Source: Clostridia bacterium | GTDB taxonomy: Bacteria > Bacillota > DAOUPZ01 | DNA length: 64,000 bases | Direction of reading: 5' to 3' | NCBI GenBank assembly: GCA_030625885.1 | Contig: DAOUPZ010000004.1 | Location: 52,623 to 116,622 of the forward strand | Part shown: positions 21,231-31,368 of the stretch, one piece after another | How positions within the stretch are numbered: position 1 is the first letter of the stretch | Layout: the number at the start of each line of letters is the position of its first letter | The notes under the pieces: generated by a model | Told to the model about the DNA's origin: nothing | What the model saw: only the letters and a program-made list of their open reading frames with translations | Databases searched by the model: none | Made by a program: the position numbers and the translations under genes

Positions 21231-22301
21231 TTATTCCACCTCTTCTTTTAACTTCTCAGTCTGATCAGCGGTATTCAGTTGATCAATAATCTCATCTAAT
21301 TCACCGTCAAGTATCGCGTCAAGACGGTGCAACGTCAAGCCTATTCGATGGTCTGTTACCCGTCCCTGTGGGAAATTATAAGTTCTAATTCTTTCACTTC
21401 GATCCCCAGAACCGACCTGACTTTTACGAGCTTGTGCCACTTCTGCCCGTTTCTCTTCTTCTATTTTATCTTGAATGCGCGCTCTCAATACCCGCATTGC
21501 TTTATCTTTATTCTTATGCTGCGATTTTTCATCCTGACAAGAAACCACAATACCAGTAGGAACATGCGTCAATCGCACTGCTGACTGAGTTGTATTTACA
21601 CATTGGCCTCCAGGACCCGTTGCACAAAATAGATCGATACGAATATCATTAGGATTAATATCTATATCAACTTCTTCTGCCTCAGGCAAAACAGCAACCG
21701 TTGCTGCTGATGTATGGATACGTCCACTTGATTCAGTACTAGGAACGCGTTGTACCCGATGTACACCACTTTCGAATTTCATTCGGCTGTAGGCACCATT
21801 ACCTTCTATCACGAATACGATTTCCCTAAATCCTCCTATATCCGTATAGTTAGCATCCATAATATCTGTTTTCCAACCATGACGTTCAGCATACCGGGTA
21901 TACATTCTAAAAAGATTAGACGCAAATAGAGCAGCTTCTTCTCCACCCGTTCCGGCACGAATCTCAAAAATAACGTTCTTTTCATCATTAGGGTCCTTGG
22001 GAATAAGTAATACCTTGAGCTTTCCTTCCAATTCCTCTTGCTGTTGTTCCAAGTCTCCCAATTCCATTTTAGCTAATTCTTGCATCTCTTTATCTAAATC
22101 ATCCTGCAACATTTCTTTGGTACCTTCTATACCCTCTATAACCTTTTTATATTCTAGAAAAGTTGTTACAATAGGTTCCAAGGATGCATGTGTTTTAGCA
22201 TATTTCTGCCAATTTGTCTGATCCGCTATAACTTCCGGGTCTGCCAAAAACTGTGCTAATTCATTATACTTCTCTTCAACTGATTCCAGTTTCCCTAGCA
22301 T
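21231..22301 (-). CDS. prfA: Peptide chain release factor 1
   Basis: This protein terminates translation at UAA and UAG. The peptidyl-hydrolysis motif is GPGGQCVN (near residue 228) and the RF-1 start of domain 2 is [12 protein letters not shown]. The codon-recognition loop region contains [21 protein letters not shown]. It has 356 residues and starts at ATG 22301 with GAGGTGA before it. prmC follows. Confidence 0.97.
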   Translation of the reverse strand: MLGKLESVEEKYNELAQFLADPEVIADQTNWQKYAKTHASLEPIVTTFLEYKKVIEGIEGTKEMLQDDLDKEMQELAKMELGDLEQQQEELEGKLKVLLIPKDPNDEKNVIFEIRAGTGGEEAALFASNLFRMYTRYAERHGWKTDIMDANYTDIGGFREIVFVIEGNGAYSRMKFESGVHRVQRVPSTESSGRIHTSAATVAVLPEAEEVDIDINPNDIRIDLFCATGPGGQCVNTTQSAVRLTHVPTGIVVSCQDEKSQHKNKDKAMRVLRARIQDKIEEEKRAEVAQARKSQVGSGDRSERIRTYNFPQGRVTDHRIGLTLHRLDAILDGELDEIIDQLNTADQTEKLKEEVE

Positions 22302-22328
22302 CCAACATTCACCTCACATTTTTTTAAT

Positions 22329-22456
22329 AGACTTATGAAAAAAATAACAAGTTAAAGATACAACGGATATTTTGTGTCAGACAGAGAAAAAGGTTCCGTT
22401 GATGCAGTATGACGCAAAATAGACGAGCATACTGACTTGTTTTTTTGGATATGCCT
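22329..22456 (-). repeat. 130-bp dispersed intergenic repeat, copy B
   Basis: This is the reverse-oriented counterpart of 1079-1208, with the same CAGTATG/CATACTG hairpin and the same flanking words to the end of the match. It fills the spacer between chrA and prfA. Confidence 0.75.
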
Positions 22457-22498
22457 AATAGAACATGACATTACTTTTTTATTAAACGACTAGCATTT

Positions 22499-23017
22499 TT
22501 AAAATAGAAACACACCTGCAATAGCGCCAAGCATAATCACAATAAAAGGATGAATATTAAACAGCATCAACATCAAAAATGCGACCACAGCGATGCCTGC
22601 ACTTGCAACATTCCAATGTTGTTTAACCCCTAATTTAAAAGCCGCAAAAATAATTAGAGCAATAACAACCGGTCTAATACCTTTAAATGCCTGGGCTACT
22701 TTAGGATGATAACGATATTGATACAAACTCGTCACAATCAACAGAATGATGATAAATGAAGGCAGAACAACACCAAATGTACCAGCTACGGCCCCACCCA
22801 ATCCACCAATACGGTAACCTACAAATGTGGCTGAATTAACAGCAATAGGCCCTGGAGTCATTTCTGCTACAGCTAAAATATCAACAAAATCGTCTTCCGT
22901 AATCCAGTGACGTGTTTCAATGATTTCACGTTCAATGAGTGGCAGCATCGCATACCCCCCACCAAAAGTAAATAAACCAATTTTAAAAAAAATAATAAAT
23001 ATTTTTATAAAAGCCAT
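22499..23017 (-). CDS. Chromate transporter family protein, half-size (ChrA/CHR domain)
   Basis: This is a membrane protein with a single CHR domain. FTFGGGYAMLPLIERE (residues 16-31) and EMTPGPIAVNSATFVGY (about 51-67) are the family motifs. The 172 residues form about six helices. Short CHR proteins normally occur as adjacent N and C pairs that work together; here the second half is not found next to it, since the downstream side is a dispersed repeat. The substrate may be chromate, sulfate or unknown. Confidence 0.85.
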   Translation of the reverse strand: MAFIKIFIIFFKIGLFTFGGGYAMLPLIEREIIETRHWITEDDFVDILAVAEMTPGPIAVNSATFVGYRIGGLGGAVAGTFGVVLPSFIIILLIVTSLYQYRYHPKVAQAFKGIRPVVIALIIFAAFKLGVKQHWNVASAGIAVVAFLMLMLFNIHPFIVIMLGAIAGVFLF

Positions 23018-23028
23018 ATTATCTTCCT

Positions 23029-23886
23029 TTAAAGCGATTCTTTCAAAGCCGCTATAGCCACTTCCAATTGCTGATCATCGGGCTCCCGCGTTGTCAATTT
23101 TTGTAACATAAGCCCTGGCCAAATAATCCAATGCATTAACCCAGAACGATGGCACCCTGCCAACTTGATAATTTCATATGAAATGCCAGCAACAACAGGA
23201 AGTAATACCATACGTGTCAGGATCCGAATCAGTAAAGTATCCCACCTTAAAAAGGAAAACATAATAATACTAACCACTACCACAATCAATAAAAACCCTG
23301 TCCCACATCGTGGATGAAGGGTAGAATATTTTCGTGCATTCTCAACCGTTAATTCTTCACCTGCTTCAAAGGTAAAAACAGTTTTATGTTCCGCCCCATG
23401 ATACTCAAAAACACGCTGAATATCCTTCATACGAGAAATTGCCATAACGTATAGTAAAAAAACCACTAACCGAATGGTTCCTTCTGCCAAATTTAATATA
23501 ACAACATTGTTTACTCTATTTTCCAAAAAATGCGCTAATAAAGTAGGCACAACCACAAATAATAAAATACCAAATCCAAACGCCAAAACAAGTGTTATGG
23601 CCATTTCAAAAGGACCGATATCTTCCTCTTCACCTTCCAGTTGCTGATTAGCTGAAAAATTTAATGCTTTCACGCCCATAATTAAGGATTCAAATAAAGC
23701 AATGAAACCTCTAATAAAAGGCATTTTCAATATTTTAAATCGTTCGCCTAAAGAATGATATTCTTCCCGCTTAAGAACGATCTCGCCATTTTCTTTACGC
23801 ACTGCAACCGCAACATGATCTTTTGCTCGCATCATAACCCCTTCGAGCACTGCTTGACCGCCAACGTTAAAGGGTGCTTTAGCCAA
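23029..23886 (-). CDS. yqhQ: DUF1385 membrane protein (YqhQ family)
   Basis: This is a conserved membrane protein of unknown biochemical role that commonly lies beside prfA/prmC and rpmE in spore-forming Bacillota. NVGGQAVLEGVMMR is the typical N-terminus, EYHGAEHKT lies near the middle, and the C-terminal WPGLMLQKLTTREP closes the family domain. The start was set at TTG 23886, preceded by GGAAGGAGG; the longer frame to 23940 would place that site inside the protein. It has 285 residues. Confidence 0.85.
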   Translation of the reverse strand: MAKAPFNVGGQAVLEGVMMRAKDHVAVAVRKENGEIVLKREEYHSLGERFKILKMPFIRGFIALFESLIMGVKALNFSANQQLEGEEEDIGPFEMAITLVLAFGFGILLFVVVPTLLAHFLENRVNNVVILNLAEGTIRLVVFLLYVMAISRMKDIQRVFEYHGAEHKTVFTFEAGEELTVENARKYSTLHPRCGTGFLLIVVVVSIIMFSFLRWDTLLIRILTRMVLLPVVAGISYEIIKLAGCHRSGLMHWIIWPGLMLQKLTTREPDDQQLEVAIAALKESL

Positions 23887-23963
23887 ATTAATCCTCCTTC
23901 CCCCAAAAACAATCTTTTCATAAGTTATATTATACCACATGTTTTAACTTTCAATCAAAAAAA

Positions 23964-23983
23964 GCAGAGCTTGGAAGCTCTGC
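23964..23983 (-). terminator. Terminator of rpmE
   Basis: The stem GCAGAGCTT/AAGCTCTGC is followed by TTTTTTT on the minus strand, just after the rpmE stop. Confidence 0.85.
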
Positions 23984-23989
23984 CCTTAA

Positions 23990-24193
23990 TTATTCCTTAA
24001 TACCATATTTTTCATTAAATTTCTCTACTCGTCCACCTTTGTCCACACGTCTTTGCTTTCCAGTGTAGAAAGGATGACACTTAGAACAAACTTCGACATT
24101 AAGACCTTCCTGTGTTGAGCCTGTTTCAAATGTGTTACCACAAGCACATGTTACCGTTGTTTTATAATATTTTGGATGAATACCTTCTTTCAT
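23990..24193 (-). CDS. rpmE: 50S ribosomal protein L31 (zinc-binding form)
   Basis: This is a 67-residue large-subunit protein. CACGN and [13 protein letters not shown] provide the Cys pairs of the zinc-binding (C+) form. The ATG at 24193 follows GAGGTGATATTG; the GTG at 24202 lies in the ribosome site itself. Confidence 0.96.
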   Translation of the reverse strand: MKEGIHPKYYKTTVTCACGNTFETGSTQEGLNVEVCSKCHPFYTGKQRRVDKGGRVEKFNEKYGIKE

Positions 24194-24305
24194 CAATATC
24201 ACCTCTTTCCTTCCGACATCTCCAAATTAAATTCTGCGAAAATACCTTTACAATTATAACATATCCCATTTTTCCATGCAATATGTTTTTTTGGGTCTTT
24301 CTTAT

Positions 24306-25562
24306 TTAAATATCATAAGGACTAAAATTTCCAACCTTTAACTCTGGAAGCGATTTTTTCAACGCATGAATCATTTCAACCATCCCCCATACCTTACCTA
24401 AAGGACGCGGAAACAATTTGACATAGACACCAGGATCTATATTCAGATTACGAAGTTGAACCATATCCACTTTAGTTTCTTCAATTAACTTCATTAATGC
24501 CATACATTCTTCTTCACGGTCACTAATCCCCGGAAAAACCAAAACATTCAAAGAAACAAAAACACCCTGCGCTTTAGCTGCTTTGATAGACTGAACCACA
24601 TCTGCAAACTTATAATTACGCGGCCGATAATAAGCATGATAATGATCGGGAATGGCACTATTGAGACTAACACGAATACTATCTAACCCTGCCAGGCAAA
24701 TCGTTTCTATCGCATCCCTATTCCCAGCATTACTATTCATATTAATAATACCTTGGTCCGTTTGCTCCCGCATGGCCTTAATTGCAGGCGCAATGCGTTC
24801 ATACTGCAAGGAAGGCTCTCCCTCACACCCTTGACCAAAGCTAATAATACCTTCCGGAGCCCCTTGTAAATGAAGCGCACCAATTTCAACAATTTCTTTC
24901 ATTGTCGGTACAAAAGAAATACGCCCTTGAGGGGAAGGACAACATTCAGCTGGTTGTTCAGATATACATCCCAGACACCGCGCATTACAACGAGGCGAAA
25001 CTGGAATTCCGGCCTCCCAGCGCTCATAAAATAAGTTTTGTGCGGTAAAGCATTGATATTCACGTGCACATTTTGCCAGCTGTCTGACAATTCTATTTTC
25101 AGGGAACGCATTCATTTTTTTGATTATTTTCTCTTCTAAATCAGGCGTATTATAAAATCTCGGTGCCCATTTATGATCATCCATTTCCGTTTGTTGAGCT
25201 GCCACGAACAGTTCTCCATTTTGACTCCCAACAGCCGTATAACCAAAAAGCGGTAATGTCCGTCCTAAATGAGCTTCATATCCCGGCACCAACGTGCGTG
25301 TATACCCTTGAGGAAGAATCGCCCCTACCGCAAATACAGGTTTACCTTTCTTTTTACGTAATACTTTCAAGCGATCAGAAATCGGATCATACCCCACCGG
25401 GGGATCATCCGGCAACATCAATAAAGAAGTTCCTTTAGGTGCAGGTATCATTTCACAAGCCTCCGGCTTGTATTGTTGCCGCCCGCTTTTCCCAATCATC
25501 TCCAAACGATCATCTTCAAAAATATGGCCTTGATGATCAGCATAAAGCATTTTTATAACCAT
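24306..25562 (-). CDS. Radical SAM protein of unknown function
   Basis: This is an iron-sulfur radical SAM enzyme. The cluster motif CNARCLGC places Cys at residues 192, 196 and 199, and GQGCEGEPSL and NSNAGNRDAI follow within the partial TIM barrel. The first ~185 residues form a separate conserved-looking region without a motif I recognise. The start was set at ATG 25562 behind GGAGAG; the upstream ATG at 25577 overlaps that site. It is between rpmE and the LysM/M23 gene with no pathway context. Substrate unknown. Confidence 0.8.
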   Translation of the reverse strand: MVIKMLYADHQGHIFEDDRLEMIGKSGRQQYKPEACEMIPAPKGTSLLMLPDDPPVGYDPISDRLKVLRKKKGKPVFAVGAILPQGYTRTLVPGYEAHLGRTLPLFGYTAVGSQNGELFVAAQQTEMDDHKWAPRFYNTPDLEEKIIKKMNAFPENRIVRQLAKCAREYQCFTAQNLFYERWEAGIPVSPRCNARCLGCISEQPAECCPSPQGRISFVPTMKEIVEIGALHLQGAPEGIISFGQGCEGEPSLQYERIAPAIKAMREQTDQGIINMNSNAGNRDAIETICLAGLDSIRVSLNSAIPDHYHAYYRPRNYKFADVVQSIKAAKAQGVFVSLNVLVFPGISDREEECMALMKLIEETKVDMVQLRNLNIDPGVYVKLFPRPLGKVWGMVEMIHALKKSLPELKVGNFSPYDI

Positions 25563-25702
25563 CGTGCATCTCTCCATTTAGTTATTAGTTATTAGGTATC
25601 AGCCATTAGCCCTTCAACCTTCTTATCTTTTACTTCCAACTAACCAACTTTCCAACTAACTAACTTTCCCTATAAGATATTAAACTAAAGTAGAAAATAA
25701 AA

Positions 25703-25734
25703 TTCTCAGTCTCCTACCTTTAAGAAACTGAGAA
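25703..25734 (-). terminator. Terminator after the LysM/M23 gene
   Basis: The arms TTCTCAGT and ACTGAGAA enclose 16 bases and are followed by TTTTATTTT on the minus strand. Confidence 0.7.
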
Positions 25735-25748
25735 TAAATAAACAAACA

Positions 25749-26714
25749 TCAATGTAGATAATTGGCTGGGTTAACCGGCTTCCCTTTAATACGCACTTCA
25801 AAATGAACATGGGGACCTGTCGAATTACCGGTGGATCCCATCTTAGCAATCTGTTGACCGCTTTTTACCTGAGTCCCTTTAGAAACAACCAGTACTGAAT
25901 TATGACCATAAAGTGTTTGAATACCATTTCCATGATCAATCATGATACATTTACCGTAACCGCCTTTCCAGCCCGCATAAATCACGCGCCCTGACGCTGA
26001 AGCATAAACGGGTGTTCCCTTGGGAGCAGCAATATCGATCCCGGTATGTTGTCTTCCCCAACGATACCCAAAAGGTGACGTTATTCTGCCTTTGGTCGGA
26101 TAATTAAAAGAACGGTTGCTACGACTTGCCATATAGACTTGTGAATTTCCTGCTGTGTTTTTCTTATTAGAACTTTTTTTAATAACGGCCGGCTTAGCAC
26201 CGGGAAGAATCAGTTCTTGTCCAATTTTAAGTTTGGATTCATCGTTAATACTATTAGCGGCTAATACAGTTTGGGTCTTGATTTTATAATTGCGGGTAAT
26301 ATCCCATAATGTTTCGCCTTTTTCTACCTGATGCACAACCCCTTTAACAGATAAAATTTTTAATTCTTGACCTATTTTTAATCTTCTGGGGTTAAGCGCT
26401 TCATTACAAGAAATAATGGTATCTATATCAACATTATATTGTTCTGCTATACCACCTAGGGTTTCACCCTGTTGGATCTTATGAGTTAAGATTTTAGGCT
26501 TTTCCGGCGTCTTTTCTTCAGCCTTTTCTATTTCTTTTTTACCTTCAGTTAATATATTTTCCGCTATAACCTGTTTACTAACCGCTTGCTGCTGCGGCAT
26601 TATTATGGGCTTCTGTTGTCCAAAACCCCACGCTGTTGTGGCAGTTACCACAAGAATAAGGGGCCCAATCACTATGATTGGCTTCTTTTGAATCAAAGAT
26701 TTCCAATTTAACAT
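25749..26714 (-). CDS. LysM-containing M23 (LytM/NlpD-type) peptidoglycan endopeptidase
   Basis: This is an exported cell-wall hydrolase or its regulator. One N-terminal membrane anchor or signal lies at about residues 12-33. Two LysM domains follow at about 80-125 and 128-172 (each with GETL... and KIGQEL), then a linker, then the M23 domain from about 205 to the end. That domain has HTGIDIAAPKG (zinc His and Asp) and GPHVHFEVR (HxH), so it looks catalytically intact. The ATG at 26714 has AAGGAG before it. It lies 57 bases after rho. Confidence 0.9.
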   Translation of the reverse strand: MLNWKSLIQKKPIIVIGPLILVVTATTAWGFGQQKPIIMPQQQAVSKQVIAENILTEGKKEIEKAEEKTPEKPKILTHKIQQGETLGGIAEQYNVDIDTIISCNEALNPRRLKIGQELKILSVKGVVHQVEKGETLWDITRNYKIKTQTVLAANSINDESKLKIGQELILPGAKPAVIKKSSNKKNTAGNSQVYMASRSNRSFNYPTKGRITSPFGYRWGRQHTGIDIAAPKGTPVYASASGRVIYAGWKGGYGKCIMIDHGNGIQTLYGHNSVLVVSKGTQVKSGQQIAKMGSTGNSTGPHVHFEVRIKGKPVNPANYLH

Positions 26715-26771
26715 ATTTCCACTCCTTAAATTTGCAAAGAATCTCATTTCTTATAGAATACCACGTTCTTT

Positions 26772-28013
26772 TTACTTATTCAAGCGTTGAACGAATTGTA
26801 TATTAGTGGTTGTATTTGACATTTTATTCAATAGAATAGTAATGGCTTCTGCACCATCCAATCGACTGATTTCCCGACGAATTTTCCAAACCGTTTCTAA
26901 TTCATTTCTGCTAAGCAATAATTCTTCTTTACGGGTCCCCGAACGCAAAACATCCATAGCAGGAAAAATTCTCTTTTCTGCTATCTTACGATCCAAATGC
27001 AATTCCATATTCCCTGTTCCCTTAAACTCTTCAAAGATAACATCATCCATCCTGCTGCCCGTTTCTACCAAAGCAGTAGCCAAAATAGTAAGGCTGCCCC
27101 CTTCTTCAATATTACGTGCTGCACCTAAAAACCGTTTCGGTTTATGTAATGCACTGGGATCCATTCCTCCAGATAAAGTACGTCCGCTAGATGGAATAAC
27201 TAAATTATAGGCTCTTGCCAACCGAGTAATACTATCTAATAAGATAACAACATCTTGCCCGTGCTCTACCAAACGCTTTGCTCTTTCCAATACCATTTCT
27301 GACACCTTAACATGGTTTTCCGGCAATTCATCAAAAGTGGAACTCACCACTTCGGCGTCAACAGAACGCTGCATATCGGTTACTTCTTCAGGACGTTCAT
27401 CTATTAATAAAACAATCAGCTTAATATCCGGATTATTATGGGTAATACTATTAGCGATCTGCTTAAGAAGGACCGTTTTCCCCGCTTTAGGAGAAGCGAC
27501 AATTAGTCCACGTTGTCCTTTCCCAATAGGGGCAATTAAATCAATAAGACGGGTGGCCACATTTTCTTTCGTTGTTTCAAGGGCAATACGTTCCTGAGGA
27601 TAAAGTGGGGTAAGCGCTTCAAAATAGAGTCTTTCCGAAGACAGTTCTGGATTGCGCCCATTAACCGCTTCAACGCGAAGCAATGCAAAGTAACGCTCCC
27701 CATCCTTGGGATGGCGAACCTGACCGGATACCATATCACCAGAACGTAAATCAAATCGTCTTATTTGAGATGGAGAGACATAAATATCATCTTTACTGGG
27801 AAGATATTTTAGCGGCCGTAAAAAACCATAACCATCCGGCATGATTTCTAAAACACCCTGGGTAAATAGAAAACCATCTTTTTCTGTCTTTGCTTTTAAT
27901 ATTTCAAATACCAGCTCTTTTTTCTTCATTTTTGAAAAACCCGATATATTAAGTTCTCTCGCAATTTTATAGAGATCAGACAAGTTCTTTTCTTCTAGCT
28001 GAACAATATTCAA
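26772..28013 (-). CDS. rho: Transcription termination factor Rho
   Basis: This is a hexameric RNA-dependent ATPase/helicase that ends transcription. The N-terminal helix-extension domain begins [13 protein letters not shown], the cold-shock-like RNA-binding domain is at about 50-115, and the P-loop ASPKAGKT is at 173-180. [13 protein letters not shown] and the Q/R-loop segments follow. The 413 residues are compact, without the large insert of some Clostridia or Actinobacteria. The start is TTG 28013 after GAGGTG. Confidence 0.96.
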   Translation of the reverse strand: MNIVQLEEKNLSDLYKIARELNISGFSKMKKKELVFEILKAKTEKDGFLFTQGVLEIMPDGYGFLRPLKYLPSKDDIYVSPSQIRRFDLRSGDMVSGQVRHPKDGERYFALLRVEAVNGRNPELSSERLYFEALTPLYPQERIALETTKENVATRLIDLIAPIGKGQRGLIVASPKAGKTVLLKQIANSITHNNPDIKLIVLLIDERPEEVTDMQRSVDAEVVSSTFDELPENHVKVSEMVLERAKRLVEHGQDVVILLDSITRLARAYNLVIPSSGRTLSGGMDPSALHKPKRFLGAARNIEEGGSLTILATALVETGSRMDDVIFEEFKGTGNMELHLDRKIAEKRIFPAMDVLRSGTRKEELLLSRNELETVWKIRREISRLDGAEAITILLNKMSNTTTNIQFVQRLNK

Positions 28014-28468
28014 TCATAACACCTCATCATAATTTCATTTTAAACCTTGCTATTAGTTCTCTTTTATGGCTAACATATCCTTCTCTGCTTGTTTATTTTA
28101 TGTTTTCCAAGTTAGGATATTTTATCATATGCATTTAAGAATTAAAATATTAACATAAGAAAGTGAAAAGACCGCAGCCTACGGCTGCTAAAAGGGAAAG
28201 GAAAAAATAAAAGAATTGGCTAAAAGCTTAAGGGCGAAAGCTAAAAGCTAAAATCAAAAGATTAGAGAAAAGAAATATGAAATTCTAGAGTTTTCTTATC
28301 TATGATATCAGATATAGTTATAATGAAAGAAGGTTTGCATTTTGTAGTAAATCGTACAGGGAATTAGTTTGATATTATGAGGATTTTTGAATAGAATATG
28401 AATTAAAGACTGAGTCTTGATTATCTTAATTTCAAACTCGAAATCTTCAATTTTCAATTTCTAAGCGA
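28014..28468. repeat. Intergenic spacer between rho and yihY with repeat words
   Basis: This 455-base gap between divergent genes holds the hairpin GCAGCCTACGGCTGC (28174-28188) and AAGCTAAAAGCTAAAA words near 28,240. It must also contain the rho and yihY promoters, but no hexamer pair is convincing. Confidence 0.5.
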
Positions 28469-29335
28469 TTGGAAGTGATTTATATTAATACTTTTATACA
28501 GGCCTCAAGAAAAAACATAACCCTTATTGAATTAATAAAAAAGTTATGGATCGAACTAGCAATCAATCATGTTTTAGGCACTTCAGCCCAGCTCTCTTAC
28601 TATTTTATCTTTGCCCTTTTCCCATTTCTCATTTTTTTAATTACACTACTGAGCTACCTTCCTATCTCCCCAGATGAAATGTTAAACCTGTTTGGACAAA
28701 CCATTCCTGATCCAGCATTTGAATTTATCAAAAAAAATGTGCTCATAATTGAAATGGAGCGTCAAGGAAAATTACTTTATTTTGGAATTATTACCGCCCT
28801 TTGGGCTACCTCTACAGGCATGACAGCCTTAATTAGAGCCTTAAACCAGGCGTATAGAGTTGAAGATACGCGTCCTTTTTGGAAAATAAGAGGCGTTGCC
28901 ATTCTTTTTACCCTGGGCTTATCTCTCTTCATTCTTATTGCTCTTATTTTACTCGTTTTTGGTCATCAGCTAGGGCTTTGGCTGGCTTTCTTTTTTAGAT
29001 TGGGACTATTCTTTCTCGTGCTGTGGGATACACTTCGCTGGCTCTCTATTATTTCTTTGCTTACTTTCGCTTTTGCCTGTCTCTATTATTTTTCTCCAAA
29101 TCACAAAGTGGATTGGCAAAGCATCATACCCGGTTCGTTTTTTGCCGTTGGCGGTTGGATTATTATTTCATTAGGATTTTCTTATTATGTTAATCATTTT
29201 GGCTCTTATGAAGCTGTCTACGGCAGTTTAGGTGCTGTCATTGTTCTAATGACATGGCTTTTCTTTTCAGCATTTATTATTCTAAGCGGCGGAGAACTCA
29301 ATGCGATTTTAGAAAAAATGAGAAAAACAGTCTAA
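28469..29335 (+). CDS. YihY/BrkB family membrane protein
   Basis: This is an inner-membrane protein of the YihY family, historically misnamed ribonuclease BN, of unknown biochemical role. Six hydrophobic segments are visible in 288 residues. The family pattern includes AQLSYYFIFALFPFLIFL (about 42-59), ATSTGMTALIRALNQAY (about 112-128) and the C-terminal YGSLGAVIVLMTWLF. The first residues are uncertain: TTG 28469 and GTG 28475 are possible and GGAAGTGA overlaps them. It is the only plus-strand gene in the middle of the window and converges on glpX. Confidence 0.82.
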   Translation: MEVIYINTFIQASRKNITLIELIKKLWIELAINHVLGTSAQLSYYFIFALFPFLIFLITLLSYLPISPDEMLNLFGQTIPDPAFEFIKKNVLIIEMERQGKLLYFGIITALWATSTGMTALIRALNQAYRVEDTRPFWKIRGVAILFTLGLSLFILIALILLVFGHQLGLWLAFFFRLGLFFLVLWDTLRWLSIISLLTFAFACLYYFSPNHKVDWQSIIPGSFFAVGGWIIISLGFSYYVNHFGSYEAVYGSLGAVIVLMTWLFFSAFIILSGGELNAILEKMRKTV

Positions 29336-29369
29336 GATCATTAAAAAATCACGCTTTCTGTCTCATAAA

Positions 29370-29396
29370 AAAAACGGGATTAAAAATCCCGTTTTT
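29370..29396. terminator. Bidirectional terminator between yihY and glpX
   Basis: A 12-bp stem AAAAACGGGATT/AATCCCGTTTTT with an AAA loop has T runs on both strands. The glpX stop codon is inside it. Confidence 0.88.
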
Positions 29397-30372
29397 TGAT
29401 TTCCCATTCTTGTTGTTCTTCCTCAATTTTACTTGTTATCAAATGATTGCGTTCTACAAAATAATAACTATTTGTACGAGAAGAGGCAATCAATGAATGT
29501 GTAATCACCCGATTATCAACATGACGCACACCATTCAATAAATAACCACCGGTTACACCCGTTGCCACAAAAACAAGGTCATCCCCTTTAGCAAGTTCTT
29601 CAGTCGTAAATACTTTATTGATATCTTCAATCCCCATATTATGAGCGCGTTGCGTTTCACCATCATGACGCGGTGCTAAACGAGCTTGCATCTCCCCGCC
29701 TAAACAACGCAAAGCTGCAGCCGTAACAACACCTTCCGGTGCCCCGCCAATACCGATCATGATATCACCTTCAACACCTTCTATAGCCGTTGCAATCGCG
29801 CCTGCTACATCACCGTCAGTGATTAATTTTAACCGTGCCCCGGTTTTTATTGTCGCATCGATCACATCGCGGTGACGCGGACGATCTAAACAGATCACAA
29901 CAACATCCTCAACCGCTTTCCCCAATGCTTTTGCAACATTCTTAATATTTTCAGCAACAGGCGCATCAATGTCAACATGCCCGGCTGCCTTGGGTCCTAC
30001 CGCTATCTTTTCCATATACATATCTGGTGCATGCAACAAATGGCCTCTTTTTGCCACTGCCATGACCACAACTGCATTTGCCATTCCTTTTGAAGTTAAG
30101 GTAGTCCCATCTAACGGATCAACAGCAATATCAACTGCAGGTCCATTCTTCGTTCCTACTTCTTCACCAATATATAACATGGGTGCTTCATCAATTTCTC
30201 CTTCACCAATAACAACAACGCCATCGATATCTAAATTATGAAAAGCAGAACGCATCGCATCAACAGCAGCTTGATCCGCAGCGATCTTATCTCCCCGTCC
30301 AACCCATTTGTCACCTGCCACTGCTGCAGCTTCACTCACTGTTACAAGATCCATGGCAATTTTATGAATCAT
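29380..30372 (-). CDS. glpX: Fructose-1,6-bisphosphatase class II
   Basis: This gluconeogenic enzyme hydrolyses fructose-1,6-bisphosphate. VIGEGEIDEAPM (about 54-65) and AVDPLDGTTL (about 83-92) carry the metal-binding acidic residues, and MIGIGGAPEGV is a class II signature. It has 330 residues and a start at ATG 30372. fsa/tal upstream suggests a sugar-phosphate pair. Confidence 0.95.
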   Translation of the reverse strand: MIHKIAMDLVTVSEAAAVAGDKWVGRGDKIAADQAAVDAMRSAFHNLDIDGVVVIGEGEIDEAPMLYIGEEVGTKNGPAVDIAVDPLDGTTLTSKGMANAVVVMAVAKRGHLLHAPDMYMEKIAVGPKAAGHVDIDAPVAENIKNVAKALGKAVEDVVVICLDRPRHRDVIDATIKTGARLKLITDGDVAGAIATAIEGVEGDIMIGIGGAPEGVVTAAALRCLGGEMQARLAPRHDGETQRAHNMGIEDINKVFTTEELAKGDDLVFVATGVTGGYLLNGVRHVDNRVITHSLIASSRTNSYYFVERNHLITSKIEEEQQEWEIKKRDF

Positions 30373-30483
30373 CTCTTCTCATCCCCTTAATACATACTAG
30401 TATATAGTAACGCTTATACATTCAGTTATTTTATCATAGTTTGTATTAATTATCAAAAGAAATTGTCGGATCTTGTAAAAAAA

Positions 30484-31134
30484 TTACCTACTGCCCTCTA
30501 CACCCTCCCAATCCTTTAAAAATCGTTCAATCCCTTTATCCGTCAACGGATGCTTAAACATTTTACATAAAATCCCATAGGGAACCGTCGCAATATCGCT
30601 TCCTGCCTGAGCCGCTTGCAGTACATGCTGGGGATGCCGAATGCTGGCGGCAATCACCTGAGTGGCTAAGCCATAACCATTAAATATATCTTTAGTATCT
30701 TTCACAACCTGCGTTCCATCATACCCAATATCATCTAAACGTCCTACAAAAGGACTGACATAAGTTGCCCCTGCTCTGGCAGCTAAAAGTGCCTGGTTTG
30801 CAGAAAATATCAAGGTCACATTGGTACGAATATTTTCCTGTTTCAAGATATGTACCGCCTTGATCCCCTCCATCGTCATGGGAATTTTTATCACCACATT
30901 CGGCGCCAATTGCACCAGTTCTCTTGCTTCTTTGACCATACCGTCACAATTTGTGCTAATGACTTCTGCACTAATGGGACCAGATACAATACAACATATT
31001 TCTTTAACAACCTCTTTAAAATCACGTTTTTCTTTGGCAATCAATGTGGGGTTGGTGGTCACCCCTGAAATGACACCCCAGGATGCAGCCTCTTTGATTT
31101 CTTCGACATGCGCCGTATCAATGAATAGTTCCAT
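30484..31134 (-). CDS. fsa: Fructose-6-phosphate aldolase / small transaldolase (TalC type)
   Basis: This is a class I aldolase of the short transaldolase family, acting in the non-oxidative pentose phosphate pathway. [13 protein letters not shown] starts the protein, [12 protein letters not shown] follows, and the Schiff-base lysine is in NVVIKIPMT near residue 83. The 216 residues match TalC. The start was set at ATG 31134 because the GTG at 31143 is part of the ribosome site GAGGTG. Transaldolase activity is more likely than FSA activity for Bacillota members, but this cannot be decided here. Confidence 0.9.
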   Translation of the reverse strand: MELFIDTAHVEEIKEAASWGVISGVTTNPTLIAKEKRDFKEVVKEICCIVSGPISAEVISTNCDGMVKEARELVQLAPNVVIKIPMTMEGIKAVHILKQENIRTNVTLIFSANQALLAARAGATYVSPFVGRLDDIGYDGTQVVKDTKDIFNGYGLATQVIAASIRHPQHVLQAAQAGSDIATVPYGILCKMFKHPLTDKGIERFLKDWEGVEGSR

Positions 31135-31322
31135 GCTATACACCTCTTTCTTTTTTTGATTCTTGGGAAAAAGATTTTGAGTTCTCAGCTCTCAATTCCC
31201 GGTTCTCAGAAAAAAAATAAAAGACCTTAAACCTTCTACAAACATTAAAGCCTTAGCCTAACTTGTTCAGTTCATCTTTTGCTGAGAACTGATAACTGAG
31301 AACTATCCCCCTCATAAAAAAC

Positions 31323-31349
31323 GATACTCACCTTAACAAGGTGAGTATC
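31323..31349 (-). terminator. Terminator of asd
   Basis: A 12-bp perfect stem GATACTCACCTT/AAGGTGAGTATC is followed by GTTTTTTAT on the minus strand. The adjoining spacer 31144-31320 has GAGTTCTCAGCTCTCAA- and ACTGATAACTGAGAAC-type repeats. Confidence 0.88.
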
Positions 31350-31368
31350 TATTATAGAATATACATTT

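Noticed and set aside
27536..27754. A second minus-strand frame inside rho
   Set aside because: It is fully contained in rho in another frame.
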